A DNA stretch of 5,164 nt. Source: Desulfobacteraceae bacterium. GTDB lineage: Bacteria > Desulfobacterota > DSM-4660 > Desulfatiglandales > Desulfatiglandaceae. This document shows, in pieces, positions 1 to 4,452 of this stretch (position 1 is the stretch's first letter; each line of letters opens with the position of its first letter). Under the pieces are notes generated by a model. The model ran no database searches and was not told where the DNA came from. It saw nothing but the letters and a program-made list of their open reading frames with translations. Where the stretch lies: the NCBI GenBank assembly GCA_030632525.1, contig DAOVUP010000150.1:1-5164 (forward strand), given 5' to 3'. Position numbers and translations under genes: made by a program.

Positions 1-1
1 A

Positions 2-706
2 GTGGGCATTCCGCTTCCGGATATGGGGACCAGCGAGCATTCTTACGGGCTTCTTATGAAGGCGCTTTTTACTCGCCAGGCCACCGGAGAGGGTTCATGT
101 ATCAATATGTCCATGTTTGAGTCCTCTGTATCGTGGATGACCGTGCCGATAACGCTTTCCACCCTTCTGAACAAGCAGATCTCCCGAAGGGGGAATACCC
201 ACGAGTTCTTTTGCCCGGTCTCTGTCTACAGGACAAGCAATGGATTTGTATATATGGCCGTAGGTAATGACCGTCAGTGGAACTCAATGGTATCATTAGA
301 GATGTTTAACTCCCTTGATAAGCCTGAATATGAGAAAAATGCAGGCCGGATTGCGGATGTAGAAAATTTAAATCGAGCTATCAACGAAGTGACCTGCGAT
401 CACACCTCAGAAGAACTTATTGACTTGTTTAATTCCCTCACCCTGCCCATAAGTAAAATAAAAACCATTCCTGAGGTGATTGCGGATCCAATAGTCGAAA
501 GGAGACTCCTTTTTTCCAGAGATGACAAAACTGGCACCGAAATAACCCTGCCGCCTCCCCCCAATATGACGTCGTTCCTCGAACAGTCAGACCGTCAACT
601 TCCCTTTCCACCGCGTTTCGGGGAGCACAACCAGGAGATATACGGAGAGATTCTTGGATACCCAGAGGAAGAACTCAAGAGGTTCAAAGAGAAAGGAATT
701 ATATAA
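2..706 (+). CDS. CaiB/BaiF family III CoA-transferase, C-terminal part (5' end outside the window)
   Basis: Family III CoA-transferases move CoA from a donor thioester such as succinyl-CoA to a free carboxylic acid through an aspartyl-CoA intermediate in the cytoplasm. The visible 234 residues begin just before the family's catalytic-Asp region: GIPLPDMGTSEHSYG aligns with the oxalate/formyl-CoA transferase motif, making the Asp at codon 20-22 the probable nucleophile. Next comes the usual LLMKALFTRQATGEG...NMSMFES stretch (small helix, R..TG.G, then the SM.E segment). The protein ends with the typical PRFGEHNQEIYGEILGY...GII tail. Full-length members have about 400 residues, so roughly 165 are missing upstream; the GTG at position 2 is an internal Val codon, not a start. 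The next gene begins 12 bases after the stop, indicating co-transcription. The family is clear. The acid substrate cannot be read from the sequence; the mutase and dehydrogenase nearby suggest a branched acid or dicarboxylate. Confidence 0.93.
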   Translation: MGIPLPDMGTSEHSYGLLMKALFTRQATGEGSCINMSMFESSVSWMTVPITLSTLLNKQISRRGNTHEFFCPVSVYRTSNGFVYMAVGNDRQWNSMVSLEMFNSLDKPEYEKNAGRIADVENLNRAINEVTCDHTSEELIDLFNSLTLPISKIKTIPEVIADPIVERRLLFSRDDKTGTEITLPPPPNMTSFLEQSDRQLPFPPRFGEHNQEIYGEILGYPEEELKRFKEKGII

Positions 707-710
707 GGAG
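705..710 (+). promoter_or_regulatory. Ribosome binding site for the ferredoxin-EtfA gene
   Basis: AAGGAG ends 8 bases before the ATG at 719 and overlaps the TAA stop of the CoA-transferase (704-706). It fixes the EtfA start, and the closeness suggests translational coupling of the two genes. Confidence 0.8.
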
Positions 711-718
711 ATAACGAT

Positions 719-1942
719 ATGACAGTTTGGATTGATACTGAACTCTGCAATGGATGCAAACGGTGTGTAAATACCTGCCCCTATGAGGGTGTGGAAATGA
801 GGGATGGGAAGGCCTACATTCTGGAGCGTTGCACATCATGCGGGGCCTGTCTTGAGACATGCAAACAAATGGCCATGCAGACCGATGCCAAACCGAGGGT
901 TATCCCCGACTTCAGCGACTGTAAGGGGGTCTGGGTTTTTGCAGAACAGAGAAGGGGAGTACTAAACACAGTTTCTCTTGAACTTCTCGGTAAGGCTCAA
1001 GAATTGGCCGGCACGCTGAACCAGAAAGTTTCCGCCTTACTGTTAGGGTCCAAAATAGCAAAGCTGGCCGATACGTTAATGGCCTATGGTGCGGACCACA
1101 TTTATCTGGCAGAAAACGTAAATCTTAAGGATTACCGGACCACTGCTTATACAAATGTTATTGAACACCTGGTTTCAAAATACAAACCCAATATTTTGCT
1201 CATGGGGGCCACTCATATCGGCAGAGACCTGGCTCCTCGCGTTTCACGCAGGGCAGGCGTCGGGCTGACTGCTGACTGCACCGAGTTGCGTATAGATCCG
1301 GAGGAAGGAATTCTTCTTCAGACCAGACCTGCCTTTGGCGGTAATGTGATGGCTACCATTGCCAACCGGTATTCACGACCCCAGATGGCCACAGTTCGCC
1401 CCGGCGTAATGGAAGCCTTGAAAAACCCAAAGATTAAGGGAGGGGTTGTCAGACATAAGGTTTCACTGACACAAAAAGAGATAGGGACTAAAGTACTTGA
1501 TATAGTAAGGGAAGCTAAAAGGGAGGTCAACCTTTCTGAGGCTAGGCTTATCGTTGCAGGTGGCAGGGGCGTTGGCGATGCCAAGGGGTTCAAGGTTTTG
1601 CAAAAACTGGCCAGCCTTGTTGGTGGGGAGGTGGCCGGAACCCGTGTTGCGGTTGAAGAAGGTTGGATTCCGGCCGATCGTCAGATAGGGCAAACAGGAC
1701 AGTCGGTCAAGCCGGAGCTTTATATTGCATGCGGTATTTCAGGGGCAATTCAACACAGGGCCGGTATGATGAACTCCAGATACATTATTGCAATTAATAA
1801 GGATCCCAGAGCTCCCATCTTTCAGGTGGCCGATTGGGGTATTGTGGGTGATCTCCATAAATTGGTCCCCGAGATGATCAAGCAACTGAAGAGCGAGATT
1901 TCAGGGAGGGATGAATGTTTAGATCAGACGCCGAGAAATTAG
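719..1942 (+). CDS. etfA: Electron transfer flavoprotein alpha subunit with N-terminal 2[4Fe-4S] ferredoxin domain
   Basis: This ETF alpha subunit carries electrons from acyl-CoA dehydrogenases, with an extra iron-sulfur relay. Residues 1-55 form a bacterial ferredoxin domain with two four-cysteine sets, C10/C13/C16/C20 and C38/C41/C44/C48. Residues ~70-230 are the ETF alpha N-terminal domain (GVWVFAEQ... through RPAFGGNVMATI). Residues ~275-390 are the FAD-binding domain: GGRGVG (281-286), QIGQTGQ (322-328), the ETF-alpha signature LYIACGISGAIQH..GM (334-350), NKDP.APIF (360-368) and ADWGIVGD (371-378). At 407 residues it is longer than a plain EtfA (~320) by about the size of the ferredoxin domain. 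The same fusion is known in CarE of the Acetobacterium caffeyl-CoA reductase complex, which bifurcates electrons, but other ferredoxin-EtfA proteins need not bifurcate. No etfB lies next to it here, which is unusual. Its last 28 bases overlap the acyl-CoA dehydrogenase gene, its likely redox partner. Confidence 0.96.
   Translation: MTVWIDTELCNGCKRCVNTCPYEGVEMRDGKAYILERCTSCGACLETCKQMAMQTDAKPRVIPDFSDCKGVWVFAEQRRGVLNTVSLELLGKAQELAGTLNQKVSALLLGSKIAKLADTLMAYGADHIYLAENVNLKDYRTTAYTNVIEHLVSKYKPNILLMGATHIGRDLAPRVSRRAGVGLTADCTELRIDPEEGILLQTRPAFGGNVMATIANRYSRPQMATVRPGVMEALKNPKIKGGVVRHKVSLTQKEIGTKVLDIVREAKREVNLSEARLIVAGGRGVGDAKGFKVLQKLASLVGGEVAGTRVAVEEGWIPADRQIGQTGQSVKPELYIACGISGAIQHRAGMMNSRYIIAINKDPRAPIFQVADWGIVGDLHKLVPEMIKQLKSEISGRDECLDQTPRN
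1904..1910 (+). promoter_or_regulatory. Ribosome binding site deciding the acyl-CoA dehydrogenase start
   Basis: GGGAGGG lies inside the end of etfA, 4 bases before the ATG at 1915. A closer ATG at 1911 is in another frame and meets a stop after two codons. The site therefore supports 1915 as the start and a genuine 28-base gene overlap. Confidence 0.7.
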
Positions 1943-3048
1943 TAAGAAAAAATATGGCCAGATTTGTGGACAACGAAATAATCCCCAGGGCCAAGGAAAT
2001 TGATGAGACGGGCGAGTTTCCCATGAGCATGTTTCGGGAAATGTCAAAAATGGGTGTTTTCGGGACCAGATATCCTAAAAATAAAGGTGGCTCAGGGGGG
2101 AACACCACCCTCTTTTGCATTAACTGCGAAGAGATAGCCAGGGGACTCATGAGTCTTGGAGCTATTACAGCCATGCAGTGTCTTATGGGGACCAATTTTC
2201 TGTTTCATTTCGGTACGGAGAAAATGCGAAAGGAGTTTTTCCTCCCTGCCATGAGGGGTGAAAAAGTTGCCTGCTTCTGTCTTACAGAGCCTGAAGCCGG
2301 TTCAGATCTCGGGAATGTGAGCGCTTCAGCTACCAGAACCAATGATGGGTACCTGATAAACGGTATGAAAACCTGGGTCACTAACGGTCCTGTTGCCGAT
2401 TTTTTTACGGTCTTGCTGCAAACAGATCCTGCAAAAAAATTCAGGGGCCTCAATTTTTTCTTTATTCCAAGAGATACCCCCGGGTTCTCTAACGGCAAGC
2501 CCTTTGATCTGTTAGGGACCAGGACCACTCCAATCTCGGAAATTTCGTTCACAAACTGTCATATCCCTCTCGAGTACAGATTAGGGGATGAGGGCCGTGG
2601 AATGAGTAACCTGATGACCATCTTAGCCGAAATTCGGACCATGACCGCGGCCTTGGCTATTGGTCTGCAGCGGGCAGCCCTGGATGATTCTATCCAATAT
2701 GCCCATGAGCGGGCCCAGTTCGGCAAGACCATAAGCAATTACCAGCTTATTCAGGCCAAGATCGCCAACATGGCAGTGGATCTGGAAGCATCCAACCTCC
2801 TTACTTACAAGGCCACCCATATGATTGACAATAAGATAGAGGCCATCAAAGAAGCCTCCATGGCCAAGTACTTTGCCACCGAAGCAGCATGCAGGGCCGG
2901 AGACCAGGTAACCCGTATCTTGGGGGCGTATGCCTATTCCATGGAATATTCGGCCCAGAGGTACTACCGGGATAACCGCTTTCTCCTGTATGGAGGAGGA
3001 ACCCACGAAATCCTTCAGCCCAATATTGCAAGATGGGTGGGGCTCTGA
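1915..3048 (+). CDS. Acyl-CoA dehydrogenase family flavoprotein lacking the usual catalytic glutamate
   Basis: Acyl-CoA dehydrogenases use FAD to introduce a double bond into a CoA thioester and pass electrons to ETF. The 377 residues match the normal family length and order: N-terminal helical domain (~1-115), beta domain with the CLTEPEAGSDLG motif (122-133) and KTWVTNG (152-158), then the C-terminal helical domain with YAHERAQFGK (262-271) and RYYRDNR (349-355). At the position of the IYEGT catalytic Glu of medium-chain enzymes the sequence is LYGGGTHEI, giving Gly361. The alternative base of isovaleryl-CoA and long-chain enzymes, the Glu directly before Arg in helix G, is also not matched. 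Here the run is LAEIR, with Glu239 one residue too early by eye alignment. The usual GG.G near 336-341 reads LGAYAY. It overlaps etfA, so the two products probably act together. It could be a dehydrogenase with a relocated base, a reductase, or one half of a heteromer; the substrate is unknown. Confidence 0.92.
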   Translation: MFRSDAEKLVRKNMARFVDNEIIPRAKEIDETGEFPMSMFREMSKMGVFGTRYPKNKGGSGGNTTLFCINCEEIARGLMSLGAITAMQCLMGTNFLFHFGTEKMRKEFFLPAMRGEKVACFCLTEPEAGSDLGNVSASATRTNDGYLINGMKTWVTNGPVADFFTVLLQTDPAKKFRGLNFFFIPRDTPGFSNGKPFDLLGTRTTPISEISFTNCHIPLEYRLGDEGRGMSNLMTILAEIRTMTAALAIGLQRAALDDSIQYAHERAQFGKTISNYQLIQAKIANMAVDLEASNLLTYKATHMIDNKIEAIKEASMAKYFATEAACRAGDQVTRILGAYAYSMEYSAQRYYRDNRFLLYGGGTHEILQPNIARWVGL

Positions 3049-3083
3049 GATTGATGATTGATGATTGACGATTCATGACTGAG
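3049..3083 (+). repeat. Tandem heptamer repeat, five units, decaying to the right
   Basis: Directly after the dehydrogenase stop codon, seven-base units follow without gaps: GATTGAT, GATTGAT, GATTGAC, GATTCAT, GACTGAG. The first two are identical, and later units differ from the first at one, one and three positions. It lies between two genes. An ATG formed by the repeat at 3075 opens the same frame as the regulator gene but has no ribosome binding site, so it is not taken as a start. Confidence 0.75.
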
Positions 3084-3130
3084 TCTCTATCCGGTTCGAG
3101 GCAAACGAAAAGGGTTTTCAAGGATCTCAA

Positions 3131-3137
3131 AGGGGAG
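3131..3137 (+). promoter_or_regulatory. Ribosome binding site deciding the GntR regulator start
   Basis: AGGGGAG ends 9 bases before the ATG at 3147. The in-frame ATG at 3138 touches this site, so it is too close. The in-frame ATG at 3075 sits in a tandem repeat with no purine-rich site before it. The start at 3147 is therefore preferred. Confidence 0.65.
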
Positions 3138-3146
3138 ATGATTGGA

Positions 3147-3851
3147 ATGACCGTAGCTTTAAAAGGCAATGAGCACGATTTCAAGGCGCTGAAATCTTTG
3201 CCCGTGAGACGATCATTAGGTCAGTCTGTCTTTGAAAATTTGAAAAGGGCCATTGTCAAAGGAGATTTGACCCCTGACAGCCGTGTGGTGGAAAGCCGCG
3301 TGGCTGATGCATTGGGTATCAGCCGAACCCCCGTAAGGGAGGCAATTCACAAGCTCGAAAGGGAGGGGCTGGTGCGCCAGGGCCCCAAAGGCGGTTTTTT
3401 CGTGGCCGGCCTTACACCCGAGGATATGGAAGAGATTTTTGGTATCCGAAGTGTTTTGGAAAGTTACGCTGCAAAATTAGCGGCCATCAGGCATCTGGAG
3501 GCGGAGCTTCGACCCTTAGAGGAAAAACTTGAGGCCTATCAGGAGTGCTTAGACCGGGGGGATTTAGACGCATTACCCAGGATCAACACGGAGTTTCACG
3601 ATCTTCTCTATGGGCTTAGCCGCAGCCGGAGACTGATCAAGATGATCAACGGTCTTAGAGACCACATATACCGTTTCAGACTGGTCATACTGAAGATAGA
3701 GGAGATGGCAAAATTAAGCAACGAAGATCACCGATTGATGCTGAGAGCCATGAAGGTAAGGGATGCTGAGGAAGTGGAAAGATTGGTAAGAGAGCACATT
3801 TTGCGCGGACAGGATATTATCCTTAGGGAATTTGAAATGGAAAGTAATTGA
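3147..3851 (+). CDS. GntR-family transcriptional regulator, FadR/FCD subfamily
   Basis: This is a predicted ligand-responsive DNA-binding protein. With the start at 3147 it has 234 residues, the usual size; an ATG at 3075 would add 24 residues that look unlike the family. Residues ~22-88 are the GntR winged helix-turn-helix: SVFENLKRAIVKGDL, then the recognition part VADALGISRTPVREAIHKLEREGLV, and the wing GPKGGFFV. Residues ~92-226 are the all-helical FCD effector domain. It shows NTEFH (147-151), NEDH (192-195) and REH (215-217), giving Asn147, His151, His195 and His217 as likely metal ligands; FCD domains use a metal to bind carboxylates. It follows the dehydrogenase gene by 98 bases and precedes the mutase genes on the same strand, so it probably controls this cluster and perhaps itself. 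Its ligand may be a pathway organic acid or CoA ester, which is inference. Confidence 0.93.
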   Translation: MTVALKGNEHDFKALKSLPVRRSLGQSVFENLKRAIVKGDLTPDSRVVESRVADALGISRTPVREAIHKLEREGLVRQGPKGGFFVAGLTPEDMEEIFGIRSVLESYAAKLAAIRHLEAELRPLEEKLEAYQECLDRGDLDALPRINTEFHDLLYGLSRSRRLIKMINGLRDHIYRFRLVILKIEEMAKLSNEDHRLMLRAMKVRDAEEVERLVREHILRGQDIILREFEMESN

Positions 3852-3862
3852 GAGATTTAAAA

Positions 3863-3918
3863 GATGAACGTCCAACATCGAATAAAAAACAAACATCAAC
3901 TTTAGGCATTTTAGGCAC
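3863..3918 (+). repeat. Degenerate seven-base-phased tract followed by a 9-base tandem duplication
   Basis: In the gap after the regulator gene, consecutive seven-base units GATGAAC, GTCCAAC, ATCGAAT, AAAAAAC (3863-3890) each end in AAC or AAT, suggesting a decayed heptamer array. At 3901-3918 the nine-base unit TTTAGGCAT is followed at once by TTTAGGCAC. The 9-base duplication is clear; the heptamer reading is weaker. Confidence 0.45.
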
Positions 3919-3922
3919 TTTT

Positions 3923-3938
3923 CCGGTTTACCCGGGTT
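3923..3938 (+). promoter_or_regulatory. Possible operator upstream of the mutase small-subunit gene
   Basis: Two overlapping palindromes, GGTTTACC (3925-3932) and ACCCGGGT (3930-3937), lie just upstream of the ribosome binding site for the mutase small subunit. GntR/FadR-type operators often contain GT...AC arms with a short centre, so this could bind the neighbouring regulator. There is no second strong copy in the window, only a weak CCGGTT resemblance at 3091-3096, so the call is tentative. Confidence 0.22.
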
Positions 3939-3947
3939 AGGAATTGT

Positions 3948-3953
3948 GAGGAG
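3948..3953 (+). promoter_or_regulatory. Ribosome binding site for the mutase small subunit
   Basis: GAGGAG ends 10 bases before the ATG at 3964. The spacing is slightly long but usable, and it supports that start. Confidence 0.6.
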
Positions 3954-3963
3954 TTTTTGAGCT

Positions 3964-4383
3964 ATGGCAGAGAGAAAGATACGAATCCTATTGGCCAAGC
4001 CAGGGCTGGATGGTCACGATCGGGGGGCCAAGGTGATTGCGCATGCAATGCGAGAGGCCGGGATGGAAGTTGTCTACACAGGTCTTCACCAGACCGTCCC
4101 CAGTATTGTGAACCAGGCTATGCAGGAAGATGTTGATGTGATTGGACTTTCGATCATGTCCGGGGCCCACATCCCTATTTGCAAGAAACTCATGGGTATG
4201 GTAAAAGATCAGGGCCTTGATGATAAACTGATCGTTGTGGGAGGAGTCATTCCCAATAAAGATTTCCCTCTCTTAGAGGAAATAGGTATAGGTGGGATAT
4301 TTCCAGGAGGGTCCTATTTTAATGACATTGTTGAATTCATTCAAGAAAATGTAGCTAACAGAAGAAAAGCTGTCGGTCCCTGA
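3964..4383 (+). CDS. B12-binding small subunit of a methylmalonyl-CoA mutase-type enzyme
   Basis: This stand-alone 139-residue cobalamin-binding domain belongs to an acyl-CoA mutase that moves a thioester group between neighbouring carbons by radical chemistry. In single-chain mutases the same domain is the C-terminal ~130 residues of the large chain. The B12 motif DGHDRG (16-21) gives His18 as the lower axial cobalt ligand. GLSIMSG (61-67) and VVGG (91-94) are the other nucleotide-loop contacts. The end reads GGIFPGGSYFNDIV, where methylmalonyl-CoA mutases usually have IFGPGT, a small departure. The start at 3964 follows a GAGGAG site and matches where the family's domain begins. The catalytic large subunit starts 69 bases downstream, so the two should assemble into one enzyme. 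Isobutyryl-CoA and hydroxyisobutyryl-CoA mutases have similar small subunits, so the substrate must be judged from the large subunit. Confidence 0.95.
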   Translation: MAERKIRILLAKPGLDGHDRGAKVIAHAMREAGMEVVYTGLHQTVPSIVNQAMQEDVDVIGLSIMSGAHIPICKKLMGMVKDQGLDDKLIVVGGVIPNKDFPLLEEIGIGGIFPGGSYFNDIVEFIQENVANRRKAVGP

Positions 4384-4440
4384 AGGGATCAATCATGTAA
4401 ACACTTTTGAACGTTACCAAATAATTTACAATATGGGATC

Positions 4441-4446
4441 AGAGGG
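4441..4446 (+). promoter_or_regulatory. Ribosome binding site for the mutase large subunit
   Basis: AGAGGG ends 6 bases before the ATG at 4453. In that frame the nearest upstream stop is the TGA at 4408-4410 and no other ATG, GTG or TTG lies between, so 4453 is the natural start. Confidence 0.65.
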
Positions 4447-4452
4447 ACAAGA

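Noticed and set aside
2..706. Complete short CoA-transferase starting with GTG at position 2
   Set aside because: The first residues already belong to the conserved catalytic-Asp region that lies ~165 residues into family members, so the gene is simply cut by the window edge.
2995..2997. Acyl-CoA dehydrogenase as a pseudogene because of the missing catalytic Glu
   Set aside because: The reading frame is full length, all other motifs are intact, and the gene is translationally coupled to etfA, so altered chemistry is more likely than decay.
3075..3146. Longer form of the GntR regulator starting at the ATG at 3075
   Set aside because: This ATG is created by the heptamer repeat, has no ribosome binding site, and adds 24 residues with no resemblance to the family, whereas 3147 has a well-placed site.
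4375..4400. Rho-independent terminator after the mutase small subunit
   Set aside because: The hairpin is short, overlaps the stop codon and is followed by AATCATGTAAAC rather than a T-run. The large subunit is expected to be on the same transcript.
4407..4437. Promoter before the mutase large subunit (TTGAAC followed by an AT-rich stretch and AATATG/TATGGG)
   Set aside because: The -10 candidates match the consensus at only about half of the positions, and the gap is too short to need its own promoter.
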